A stretch of DNA of 6,299 bases from Verrucomicrobiales bacterium (GTDB lineage: Bacteria > Verrucomicrobiota > Verrucomicrobiia > Verrucomicrobiales > DEV007): contig PAHQ01000013.1 of NCBI GenBank assembly GCA_002705125.1, forward strand, positions 19,979 to 26,277. Direction: 5' to 3'. Of this stretch, positions 1 to 6,299 are shown piece by piece. Both the position numbers and the translations under genes were made by a program. Under the pieces are notes generated by a model that saw only the letters and a list, made by a program, of their open reading frames with translations, did no database searches and had not been told where the DNA came from. Numbering within the stretch: position 1 is the stretch's first letter; the number at the start of each line of letters is the position of its first letter.

Positions 1-50
1 AGTTATACTTGTATACTAAATCATGCGTTTCTGGTCTCGAGTCAAGCCCT

Positions 51-1214
51 TCAGCGACTAAGCTGGGCTAAAATGTCCAAAGACTGGTTGATTTCTCTTT
101 CTGTATTATAAAAATGAGGGCTAAAGCGCAATAATTCTTCACCTTGTCGGTTTTTTCTGCATGAGGCAATGATTCCAGCATTATTTAAATTTTCGAAAAT
201 TTGTGAAGATTTTTCACTTTGGTGACTAAAGGTTGTTATTGAGGAGGCATTTTTTCCATCCCTTGGTCCATGAATTTTGTATCCTAAAGAATCAAGCCCT
301 TTGACAAGGATTGATTTAATTTCTAGTAATCTCTCTGATATTGAATCGATTCCAATTTTTTGAATCATTTCCAGTACTGCCTTTAGGCCTACAATTCCTG
401 AAGCATTTAGAACTCCAGGTTCATACCTTCTTGCAGAGTTGTGAAAGGAAATTTCTTGCTGAGTGATGTAGTCTGGTGATCTAACATTCCATGCCCCTAG
501 GAGTGCTGGTCTTAGAAGATCAAAATTCTTCTGCTTAACGTAGACGATGCCCATTGCCATTGGTCCGAGGAGCCATTTATGCGCATCGGCACTCATGAAA
601 TCAACATGTTCCACACTAGTAGGAAATGCTCCACAAGTTTGAATTCCGTCTAGAGCAAAAAGAATATTTTTTTGACCTAACATTTTCCCGATTGAATCTA
701 TATCAATACGGTATCCGCTAAGGTAGTTGCAGCTGGCCAATGCGACTAATCGAGTTTTACCAGATAAGTTAGATTCAATCAATTCAGGAGTGATGACGCC
801 TAGTTCGTCGGGCTTCAGGTATTTGACCTTAACCCCAATTCTCTCAAGTTCCATCCATGGATAAACATTTGCTGGGTAATCATCCATGTAACAAATCACC
901 TCATCTTCCGGTTCCCAACTAATGCCTTTTGCAAAAAGACTTAGGCCCAATGAAGTTGGACCCAATAGTGCTACTTCTGAAGCCTCAGCGCCTATTAAAT
1001 TAGCTGACAGCTGACGAGTCTCGGCCATCGTCTTCATAAATTCAGGAAATTCCTGATGATCTTTACAACTCGAGTAAGCATAATCTGCCATCGCTTGAGC
1101 TGCACAGTGTGGTAGTGCAGTTACTGCTGCATGCGACAAGAAGATTTTTTCTCTAGCTATTGGGAACCTTGCTAAACGTTTTTCTTCGTTCCCAATAATT
1201 TCTGCTAAGTTCAT
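51..1214 (-). CDS. Class V aminotransferase-family PLP enzyme (isopenicillin N epimerase/kynureninase-like, not a desulfurase)
   Basis: This is a 387-residue fold-type I PLP enzyme, presumably cytosolic. Visible landmarks are the cofactor-binding Asp in DGIQTCG (D189, Q192) and the Schiff-base lysine in SADAHKW (K213), followed by a glycine-rich LLGPMAMG. The ASCNYLSGYRID stretch (160-171) and the C-terminal LRFSPHFYNTE are typical of the COG0520 branch that contains isopenicillin N epimerase-like and kynureninase-like proteins. The C-terminal region lacks the RxGHHC motif that carries the catalytic cysteine of SufS/CsdA, so sulfur mobilisation from cysteine is unlikely. The length is normal for the family and the gene looks intact. 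The ATG at 1212-1214 has no Shine-Dalgarno sequence; it lies 16 bases after the upstream RelE-like gene, so co-transcription is likely. The substrate cannot be read from the sequence: aminotransferase, epimerase and lyase are all possible. Confidence 0.9.
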   Translation of the reverse strand: MNLAEIIGNEEKRLARFPIAREKIFLSHAAVTALPHCAAQAMADYAYSSCKDHQEFPEFMKTMAETRQLSANLIGAEASEVALLGPTSLGLSLFAKGISWEPEDEVICYMDDYPANVYPWMELERIGVKVKYLKPDELGVITPELIESNLSGKTRLVALASCNYLSGYRIDIDSIGKMLGQKNILFALDGIQTCGAFPTSVEHVDFMSADAHKWLLGPMAMGIVYVKQKNFDLLRPALLGAWNVRSPDYITQQEISFHNSARRYEPGVLNASGIVGLKAVLEMIQKIGIDSISERLLEIKSILVKGLDSLGYKIHGPRDGKNASSITTFSHQSEKSSQIFENLNNAGIIASCRKNRQGEELLRFSPHFYNTEREINQSLDILAQLSR

Positions 1215-1230
1215 AAATAAGATATAAAAT

Positions 1231-1596
1231 TTAAACTTTTTGGGCTTTTTCTCCCTCTTCGATAAGTTTCCAAAAGTTCTTAGATTCGCTCAAGGCTTTA
1301 TCTTCGGACACCGGTAAATTGGACCTGAATAAAAAGTCCTTGAGGGTGTTCTTGTGAACAACTCGATGAACAATCACATTTTTATTAGTCACTTCAAAAT
1401 AGATTCTATAGTCCTTGGATTTATATCTATACAATTTCCCACCATCCCTTTCGATCGTGCCAAATGTTTTTTCGTCTCCAGTTTGATCTAGGTCTTCATG
1501 TTTAACCTTGAACTGGTTTAGAAGTTCAAGCTGATCAATCGTGTTAAGACTAGATATTTCAGCTGCACTTATTTCATTGAAAATAATTTGTAGCAC
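1231..1596 (-). CDS. Small RelE/ParE-fold protein, orphan toxin-like, function unknown
   Basis: This is a 121-residue protein starting at GTG (1594-1596), with no good Shine-Dalgarno sequence. Its core, roughly residues 45-91, reads like the second half of a RelE/ParE toxin fold: a strand ending in LYRYKSKDYRIYFEV (55-69), then a strand VIVHRVVHKN (74-83) followed by TLKDFLFR. This matches the family pattern Y-R-x-R-x-x-x-Y-R-I-x-Y-E-V followed by a strand with R/H and a basic tail. Unlike typical toxins of 85-100 residues it has a polar, acidic C-terminal extension of about 30 residues (92-121). No antitoxin is adjacent: only 50 bases separate it from alr and 16 from the class V enzyme. I recall similar 'cytotoxic translational repressor' proteins in Opitutae, but this is from memory. 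It could be a domesticated, non-toxic RNA-binding or ribosome-binding protein. Fold call moderate; function unknown. Confidence 0.72.
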   Translation of the reverse strand: MLQIIFNEISAAEISSLNTIDQLELLNQFKVKHEDLDQTGDEKTFGTIERDGGKLYRYKSKDYRIYFEVTNKNVIVHRVVHKNTLKDFLFRSNLPVSEDKALSESKNFWKLIEEGEKAQKV

Positions 1597-1646
1597 AGTT
1601 CTTTAATATTGGACTTTAATAAATGTAAACTAGATTTTGATTCTAT

Positions 1647-2771
1647 CTATTCTTTATTTTCTTCGCAAACCATTCTTTCAACTCTTGGAGAAATGCCTGT
1701 TAGAATTTCCCAAGGGATAGTTTCAGCCTTCTTTGCTAGTTCCAAGACGCTTATACATTCATTTCCTTCTGTACCTATAAGCGTTACCTCGTCACCACTT
1801 TTAAGTGGCTCACAGATTGCAGTTACATCTACCATGATCATATCCATAGTGACTTTACCAAGGATTCTACATCTTGTTCCTTTGATGATCACCTCTGTAT
1901 CTTTACCCGATAATGATCTAGGATATCCATCCCCATAACCAACTGCTACCGTAGCCACTTTAGTTTCGGCTTCAGTGATATAAGACCTTCCATAACTAAT
2001 GCTCGACCCTGGAGGCAGATTTCTTATCTGACTTATTCTAGCCCTCCATTCCATTGCTGGTTTTAATTTAGAACCGGAATCTTCAATTGGAGATATCCCA
2101 TAAATGATTAAACCTGGACGGATCATGGTCCCGCTTGAATTGCCTATACGAAGCGTTGCCGCACTATTAGCAAGATGAATCCATTTAGGTTTTATATTTG
2201 AATTTCTAAGGATTGAGTTAAATGCTTTTATCTGCTTTTCTGTAAATTCATTGTCTTGATCCGAACAAGGGAAATGAGTTGCTACTCCTTTGATAGATAT
2301 ATGGTTAAGTGTTTTTATTTCTTGGCAATTTTCTACAAAGCTCTTCTCAGAGAACCCTAATCGCCCCATGCCTGTATCAAGAACTAAGTGAGCCTGTACC
2401 TCCCTATCACATGATTTACCTAAGTCATTAAACTCTTTAGCTTCCTCTAAGCTTGAAACGGTAACATGGATGTCCTGTAGGATTGCAGCTTTTCTTTCGT
2501 CTGGTAATAATGCGCCAAGAATCATGACCATCTTTTTTTCAGATATCAGAGAAATTATGGTTATCGCTTCTCTAAGAGTTGCAACGCCAAAAGCATCAAT
2601 TTGTGATTCAATAGCTTTAACTGTTTCGGTGAGGCCATGTCCATATGCATCGGCTTTCACAACAGCCATCACGGCTGCGTCTGGAGCTAACTCCCTGCAA
2701 ATATGTAGGTTTTTTTTAAGTGCCTCAGGATTTATTTCAACCCATGTCCTCTTTGCCAACTTATCCTCCAT
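1647..2771 (-). CDS. alr: Alanine racemase
   Basis: This enzyme interconverts L- and D-alanine in the cytosol using PLP, supplying D-alanine for peptidoglycan. The 374 residues match the usual 360-380. The PLP lysine is K39 in [11 protein letters not shown]137 in DTGMGRLG follows, then HLANSAA (199-205), RPGLIIYG (218-225), the second catalytic base Y260 in the ISYG motif, GYGDGYPR (278-285) and a late MDMIMVDVT segment that contacts the active site of the partner subunit. All key residues are present, so it should be active. The ATG at 2769-2771 overlaps the sulfatase end by 11 bases and has only an A-run upstream. A TTG at 2757-2759 (codon 5) has GGAGG five bases ahead and would give a 370-residue protein beginning just before the conserved RTWVEIN. 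I kept the ATG as outer bound; the TTG is a serious alternative. Confidence 0.96.
   Translation of the reverse strand: MEDKLAKRTWVEINPEALKKNLHICRELAPDAAVMAVVKADAYGHGLTETVKAIESQIDAFGVATLREAITIISLISEKKMVMILGALLPDERKAAILQDIHVTVSSLEEAKEFNDLGKSCDREVQAHLVLDTGMGRLGFSEKSFVENCQEIKTLNHISIKGVATHFPCSDQDNEFTEKQIKAFNSILRNSNIKPKWIHLANSAATLRIGNSSGTMIRPGLIIYGISPIEDSGSKLKPAMEWRARISQIRNLPPGSSISYGRSYITEAETKVATVAVGYGDGYPRSLSGKDTEVIIKGTRCRILGKVTMDMIMVDVTAICEPLKSGDEVTLIGTEGNECISVLELAKKAETIPWEILTGISPRVERMVCEENKE
2757..2771 (-). promoter_or_regulatory. GGAGG ribosome-binding site at the sulfatase/alr junction
   Basis: On the minus strand GGAGG (2769-2765) is followed after five bases by TTG (2759-2757), in frame with alr. 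The sulfatase TAA (2763-2761) lies inside this spacer. The arrangement looks like a reinitiation site: ribosomes ending the sulfatase would be positioned to start alr. The same GGAGG begins at the last base of the annotated alr ATG, so it cannot serve that ATG. The Shine-Dalgarno match is seen directly; its use is inference. Confidence 0.5.
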
Positions 2772-4257
2772 TTTTTTGTTTAGGGTTTTGGGATTTTGTT
2801 TTTCGAGCCAGTTGCCTTTCTTCTGGGAGGAGAGGGAATAGACTACTAGGTATATGCTCTTGAATCATAATGGCCTCAATTTTATCAATAATGCCGGGGT
2901 GTTTGTCAGCGACGTTTATGCTTTCACTTGGGTCATTTTTTAGATTATAAAGTTCGGTTTTTAGCTCGGCTGATGTTTTAGCTTTTGACATTTTTTGTCT
3001 AATTCCTTTCCAATCTCCCATTCGCACCGCCTGTTGAACGCCGTAGGATGGAAATTCCCAGTAAAGAAATTTATGCATTTTCTGTTCTTCTCCCTTCATC
3101 GCTGAAAGTAGCGATATTCCGTCAGTACTTTTAGGGGCTTTACAATTTGCGACTTCACAGAAAGTTGGTAACCAGTCCCAAAAAGCGCTGACATGCTCTG
3201 AGCTAGACCCTGCTTTAATTTTTCCTGGCCAGCGTGCTATAGTTGGAACACGTATTCCACCTTCATAAAGACTGCCCTTTAGACCTTTAAATTCACCTGC
3301 ACTTCTAAAGAAGTCAGAATCCGAACCTCCAAGGCGATTAAAAGTAGGGCCATTATCGGATGTGAAAATGACAAGAGTATCATCGCTCAAATCGAGTTTA
3401 TCAATTAGGGAGACGATTTGCCCTACCGAATCATCCATTTGAGTCACCATCCCGGCATAGCCTGCTCTAGGAAATGGATGTTTCAAATAACCCCGATGAG
3501 TATGTTCTTCTTCTGGTATTTTTCCCTTATACAGATCTAGCCATTTATTTGTAGTTTGTATGCTTAGGTGTGGAATTGCATAAGGAAGGTATAGGAAAAA
3601 AGGGGCATCTTTATTCTTATTAATAAAGGAGAGGGCTTCTTTGGTGAATGCGTCTTGAGAATGAATTTTTCCATCAAGTTTCCTATCATTTCCAGGCATT
3701 GGAATTTTAACGCCGTTCCTCCAAAGAAACTTTGGGTAGTGATTATGCGCATGCCTTTGGCAGTTATATCCAAAAAATAAATCAAATCCTTGTTTGTTTG
3801 GGTCACCGCTTGTTCCAAAATGACCTAGCCCCCATTTACCTATCGCTGCAGTTTTGTATCCTTCTTCTTTTAGAACTTCTGCAATGGTTATTTCATCATT
3901 AGGTATGGGGTTTTGACCTGGAAAAGGAAAGTTCTTTGTTGAGCCGTCTTTTGGATCACCGTTATCTCTTATATAAGCGTGACCTGGATGCTTTCCAGTC
4001 ATCAAAACACAGCGGCAAGGAGCGCAGACTGCCTGACCTGAATAATGTTGAGTGAATTTTATCCCCTCTTTTGCAAGTCTATCAATGTGAGGAGTCTTTA
4101 TCCATTTTTGACCAAAACAACCTAGTTCACTGTATCCAAGATCATCTGCTAGTATGAACACAATGTTCGGATTACGAGCCGGGCAAAACAGCATACTTAG
4201 TGCGAAAACTAAAGTTGTTATCAGGGTTTTTTGCATATTGACGATGATGATCCTCAT
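2761..4257 (-). CDS. Secreted type I sulfatase (formylglycine-dependent arylsulfatase/GalNAc-6-sulfatase-like)
   Basis: This 498-residue enzyme should hydrolyse sulfate esters, probably on a sulfated glycan, outside the cytoplasm. It has the alkaline-phosphatase-superfamily layout: metal-binding [10 protein letters not shown] (D38, D39), the formylglycine site CAPCR (C78, R82) in [20 protein letters not shown] (K141, H146), H230 in IPHLS, the metal-binding TSDNGP (D301, N302), then [12 protein letters not shown] (K327). The C-terminal subdomain ends with the usual [11 protein letters not shown] signal sequence is best read from M8 (basic MQK, hydrophobic [13 protein letters not shown], possible cleavage after CPA at 25-27). 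M1 is the first ATG but neither start has a well-spaced ribosome-binding site. The position after Cys-x-Pro is normally Ser, Ala or Thr; here it is Cys. The true substrate cannot be assigned; GALNS-like naming is only a family resemblance. It is first in the leftward cluster. Confidence 0.95.
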   Translation of the reverse strand: MRIIIVNMQKTLITTLVFALSMLFCPARNPNIVFILADDLGYSELGCFGQKWIKTPHIDRLAKEGIKFTQHYSGQAVCAPCRCVLMTGKHPGHAYIRDNGDPKDGSTKNFPFPGQNPIPNDEITIAEVLKEEGYKTAAIGKWGLGHFGTSGDPNKQGFDLFFGYNCQRHAHNHYPKFLWRNGVKIPMPGNDRKLDGKIHSQDAFTKEALSFINKNKDAPFFLYLPYAIPHLSIQTTNKWLDLYKGKIPEEEHTHRGYLKHPFPRAGYAGMVTQMDDSVGQIVSLIDKLDLSDDTLVIFTSDNGPTFNRLGGSDSDFFRSAGEFKGLKGSLYEGGIRVPTIARWPGKIKAGSSSEHVSAFWDWLPTFCEVANCKAPKSTDGISLLSAMKGEEQKMHKFLYWEFPSYGVQQAVRMGDWKGIRQKMSKAKTSAELKTELYNLKNDPSESINVADKHPGIIDKIEAIMIQEHIPSSLFPLLPEERQLARKTKSQNPKQKNGG

Positions 4258-4367
4258 TTAATCTTGTTCAAGAGTATTCACAAGTTTAGTCACCTCTCAC
4301 TCAATTTTTTTATGATTAAGTCACCCTTTACTTGACCAAATTTCATGACATATGCAAAGAATAGGTG
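4258..4367. promoter_or_regulatory. Divergent intergenic region between the sulfatase and the ABM-fold gene
   Basis: This 110-base AT-rich gap must hold promoters for both the leftward cluster and the rightward pair. The clearest element is TATGAT (4311-4316) on the plus strand, one mismatch from a sigma-70 -10 box, after a T-run, but with no good -35 at standard spacing; it would give a leader of about 45 bases before 4368. A second plus-strand TTGACC (4332-4337) lacks a well-placed -10. On the minus strand I see no convincing promoter. A short dyad, TCTTG-TT-CAAGA (4262-4273), lies in the presumed leader of the sulfatase and could be an operator or chance. None of these elements is individually secure. 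Confidence 0.35.
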
Positions 4368-4724
4368 ATGAGTAATGTAGTTAGTATCCATCCATATTTT
4401 AAGGTCCACCCTGGCAAGATGGATGAATTTTTGGAAATCAGCAGGCGTTTTACTGAAGCCACCATTAAGGAATCAGGTTGCTTGTGGTACGATTTTACAA
4501 AATCAGGAGATGTTATTCACTGTAGAGAAGCCTATGAAGGGGCTGAGGGTTTATTGGCACATGCCGATAATGTAAATTCAATAATAGGTGATGCGCTGGC
4601 GATTTCTGATCTGATACGATTAGAAATTCATGGAGAGAGAGACCAAATCGAAAAATTAAGGGATCCGTTTGCTGATCTGAATCCTGAATATTTTGAGTTC
4701 CAGCATGGAATAGGAAAACCCTAA
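4368..4724 (+). CDS. ABM-fold (antibiotic biosynthesis monooxygenase-like) small protein
   Basis: This 118-residue protein resembles the dimeric alpha/beta-barrel ABM family (YgiN/putative quinol monooxygenase-like). The signs are an opening strand VSIHPYFKVHPGK, a helix DEFLEISRRFTEATIKE, the ESGCLWYDF strand typical of the family, then a strand VIHCREAYEG followed by AEGLLAHADN, equivalent to the E-x-Y/W...H signature. The C-terminal part (about residue 70 on, ISDLIRLEIHGE and onwards) gives a last strand and a tail ending in YFEFQHG that is longer than in minimal members. ABM proteins oxidise aromatics or quinones without a cofactor, or serve as small isomerase or sensor-like proteins, so the reaction is not predictable. 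I chose ATG 4368; a GTG three bases earlier (4365) is also in frame. An AGG is too close to the start to be a good ribosome-binding site. It is seven bases upstream of the oxidoreductase. Confidence 0.8.
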   Translation: MSNVVSIHPYFKVHPGKMDEFLEISRRFTEATIKESGCLWYDFTKSGDVIHCREAYEGAEGLLAHADNVNSIIGDALAISDLIRLEIHGERDQIEKLRDPFADLNPEYFEFQHGIGKP

Positions 4725-4731
4725 CACATCA

Positions 4732-5703
4732 ATGAAAACGCGAATAGGTTTTTATGGGGCAGGGGATATTGCTGACTTGCATTTTGCTGGTATTGAAGAT
4801 TGTTCAGGTGCGGAATTAGTGGGCTTATTTGATATTGATAACAGTAAGTCAAAGAAGAAATCAGAGGAATACGGGTGTGTGTCATACAACTCCTCAGAGT
4901 CTATGCTATCTGACTCATCAATCGATGCTGTCTTTATTTTAACACCTCTTGAAGAGCATCGAGAATGTGCGATCAATGCGTTGAAGGCTGGAAAGCATGT
5001 GCTCCTAGAGAAACCTGTTAGCTCAAAAGTTGATGAAATTGCAGAGATTAGAGATTTGGCGAAGCAGACAGGAAAACTTTGTGTTCCTGTTCATAATTAT
5101 CTTTATGAGGATAGTGTGATCAGGACGAAGCAGCTGTTGGACTCTGGTAAGTTGGGGGACCTCGTTGCAATTTATATTTTATATAATATTCATCATCCTG
5201 AAGAAGTGGCTCAAAGATATCCAGGAGTCATAAGGCAAATCTTGACGCATCATTCATATATAACATGCTTTCTTGGAGGAGCGCCTAAAGCCGCTACTGC
5301 TATGTCATCTACCATAAACGACGGGACTGTTGAGAAAGAAAATCTCGCCATGGCTATTCTCGAGTTAGAGAATGGCGCTTTAGCTCATTTCCAAGCTAGC
5401 TTTGCTGCGGATGATCATGCAGCTGACAATTGGACCTTCACGATTAAATTAATAGGAACAGAAGGCTCGACTCGATTTAGTCATGCAGATTGGGTGCAAA
5501 ATCAAAAGGCTGTCGTCCATTCTCATACTTACTCAGCCTATCACTATTCGATTCGTAATACTGTTCGATTTTTTATTGAAGAGTGTATCGGTAATGGCAT
5601 GAAGCCGCTCTCCAATCTTGATGATGCCATTAAGGCACAGAAAACAATCGAGGCCATTGAGGCCTCTATAAGTTCAAGATCGTTGCAAGAAATTTCAATC
5701 TAG
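4732..5703 (+). CDS. Gfo/Idh/MocA-family NAD(P)-dependent oxidoreductase
   Basis: This is a 323-residue cytosolic dehydrogenase, likely acting on a sugar, inositol or sugar-acid derivative. The N-terminal Rossmann domain (about 1-120) shows the dinucleotide motif GAGDIA (9-14), the acidic end of the second strand in LFDID (32-36), and the family signature GKHVLLEKP (87-95) with the catalytic-type lysine K94. The C-terminal alpha/beta domain begins near [24 protein letters not shown] and contains THH (172-174), in the place of the family's D-x-G-x-H region; the usual aspartate there is not evident, which is unusual and makes the substrate harder to guess. Length is slightly short of the common 330-390. 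The ATG follows the ABM-fold gene by 7 bases with no clear Shine-Dalgarno sequence, suggesting coupled translation. The stop overlaps the ruvB stop on the other strand. Confidence 0.92.
   Translation: MKTRIGFYGAGDIADLHFAGIEDCSGAELVGLFDIDNSKSKKKSEEYGCVSYNSSESMLSDSSIDAVFILTPLEEHRECAINALKAGKHVLLEKPVSSKVDEIAEIRDLAKQTGKLCVPVHNYLYEDSVIRTKQLLDSGKLGDLVAIYILYNIHHPEEVAQRYPGVIRQILTHHSYITCFLGGAPKAATAMSSTINDGTVEKENLAMAILELENGALAHFQASFAADDHAADNWTFTIKLIGTEGSTRFSHADWVQNQKAVVHSHTYSAYHYSIRNTVRFFIEECIGNGMKPLSNLDDAIKAQKTIEAIEASISSRSLQEISI
5641..5666 (-). terminator. Possible rho-independent terminator for ruvB, inside the oxidoreductase gene
   Basis: Bases 5650-5666 form a perfect 6-bp GC-rich stem, GAGGCC-ATTGA-GGCCTC, with a five-base loop. 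Read leftward from ruvB, the hairpin lies about 34 bases past the ruvB stop and is followed by GATTGTTTTC, a modest U-rich tract. It is also coding sequence for the oxidoreductase C-terminus (EAIEAS). The stem is short and the U-tract interrupted, so this may be only a codon coincidence. Confidence 0.3.
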
Positions 5704-6299
5704 CCGAGGTCGGTAGTTGAATCTGAAACATTTTTTGGTGCGCTTATGCCCAGTTTCTCATAGGATCTTCTCATTGCTACTCTTCCCCTAGGAGTGCGAG
5801 TAATCATTCCCTGCATCACTAAGTAAGGTTCATAAACTTCTTCTATGGTTGAAGCATCCTCTCCCACTGCTACAGCTAAAGAACTTAGCCCTACCGGTCC
5901 TCCATCAAATTTATAAATCATGGATTCAAGAATCCTTTTGTCCATTTCATCAAGGCCGTCATCATCGATATCGATCATCTTGAGGGCATCATCAGCCACC
6001 TTTTCAGTAATAGTGCCATCGGCTCTTACTTGTGCAAAGTCACGGACCCACCTTAGTAATGAATTCGCTACTCTTGGGGTGCCTCTAGACCTTGAGGCTA
6101 TTTCTAGGGCTCCGCCCTCCTCAATGCTTACTCCAAGGAGCCCTGAAGACCGAGTCACAATTTTCGTGAGTTCCTCTGCATTATAATAATCAAGACGGTT
6201 GGTCATTGTAAATCTTGATCGGAGTGGAGCTGTCAGCATTCCAGCTCTAGTAGTTGCTCCAACTAGAGTAAACCTTGGCAAGCTTAATTCTATCGTTCT
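5700..6299 (-). CDS. ruvB: RuvB, Holliday junction branch-migration ATPase (C-terminal part, gene runs off the right edge)
   Basis: RuvB is the hexameric AAA+ motor that, with RuvA, drives branch migration of Holliday junctions. The last 199 residues are present; a full RuvB is about 340, so the Walker A and B regions lie outside the window. Reading open from the edge gives [18 protein letters not shown], so the leucine TTG at 6279-6281 is internal, not a start. Seen are the sensor-1 GATTRAG, the PLRSRF segment that carries the arginine finger, the sensor-2 [13 protein letters not shown], and the C-terminal winged-helix domain from [15 protein letters not shown] to the [12 protein letters not shown]-binding wing. 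All match the family closely. The gene ends with TAG on the minus strand within CTAG, shared with the convergent oxidoreductase stop. Whether ruvA or ruvC lies upstream cannot be seen here. Confidence 0.97.
   Translation of the reverse strand, partial: RTIELSLPRFTLVGATTRAGMLTAPLRSRFTMTNRLDYYNAEELTKIVTRSSGLLGVSIEEGGALEIASRSRGTPRVANSLLRWVRDFAQVRADGTITEKVADDALKMIDIDDDGLDEMDKRILESMIYKFDGGPVGLSSLAVAVGEDASTIEEVYEPYLVMQGMITRTPRGRVAMRRSYEKLGISAPKNVSDSTTDLG

Noticed and set aside
1..50. Left-edge bases as a terminator for the leftward cluster, or an RNA gene end
   Set aside because: Only a weak AT-only dyad (TATAC-TT-GTATA, 4-15) is visible, without a U-tract in the right direction, and there is no tRNA T-arm.
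1609..1938. Plus-strand open frame opposite the end of alr
   Set aside because: It is antisense to a strongly conserved alanine racemase, its low-complexity Ser/Leu-rich translation resembles no family, and it has no ribosome-binding site.
2764..2777. A-run at the sulfatase 3' end (A AAA AAT) as a -1 frameshift site making a sulfatase-Alr fusion
   Set aside because: A -1 slip does not lead into the alr frame, which is +1 relative to the sulfatase, and the normal overlap already explains the junction.
2470..2841. Plus-strand open frame spanning the alr/sulfatase junction
   Set aside because: Antisense to two well-supported genes and explained by their codon use; no recognisable domain.
5704..5736. 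CCGA-GG-TCGG followed by TTTTTT as a terminator for the rightward pair
   Set aside because: The stem is 4 bp with a two-base loop and the T-run is 17 bases away, so it does not look like an intrinsic terminator.
5920..6186. Plus-strand open frame opposite ruvB
   Set aside because: Lies wholly inside conserved RuvB on the other strand; its Ser-rich translation is a typical antisense shadow.
1..6299. A defence island, mobile element, CRISPR array or phage remnant
   Set aside because: All genes fit metabolic or housekeeping families, with no transposase, integrase, direct repeats or composition break visible.

Overview
The window looks like ordinary chromosomal DNA from an AT-rich Gram-negative bacterium (about 40% GC judged by eye). 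A secreted type I sulfatase, a Gfo/Idh/MocA oxidoreductase and an ABM-fold protein side by side suggest a free-living polysaccharide degrader of the Verrucomicrobiota/Planctomycetota type, possibly marine. The small RelE-like protein with a long C-terminal tail also reminds me of Opitutae proteins. This placement is inference from gene content, not from a marker gene. Coding density is high: no gap exceeds about 110 bases, and no RNA gene, insertion sequence, CRISPR array or long repeat was seen.

Leftward cluster (51-4257, minus strand). Transcription would run from a sulfatase with an N-terminal signal sequence, through alanine racemase (alr, overlapping the sulfatase by 11 bases) and a 121-residue RelE/ParE-fold protein, to a fold-type I PLP enzyme of aminotransferase class V. 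Gaps of -11, 50 and 16 bases fit a single transcript. The functions do not form an obvious pathway: alr is a cell-wall housekeeping enzyme, the sulfatase is catabolic, and the PLP enzyme is of unknown substrate.

Rightward pair (4365-5703, plus strand). A 110-base divergent intergenic region (4258-4367) separates the sulfatase from an ABM-fold protein, followed 7 bases later by a Gfo/Idh/MocA NAD(P)-dependent oxidoreductase. The two are probably co-transcribed and may act on a sugar or other polyol-like substrate.

Right edge (5700-6299, minus strand). The C-terminal 199 residues of RuvB, the Holliday-junction branch-migration motor, converge on the oxidoreductase. The two stop codons share the palindrome CTAG, and a GC-rich hairpin inside the end of the oxidoreductase gene may terminate ruvB transcription.

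Most starts here lack a Shine-Dalgarno sequence; the one clear GGAGG sits at the sulfatase/alr junction, where it would fit a TTG start of alr better than the ATG. I did not find a convincing undescribed system. The most useful leads are the orphan RelE-like gene, the CAPCR sulfatase motif, the desulfurase-like enzyme without the desulfurase cysteine, and the alr start.
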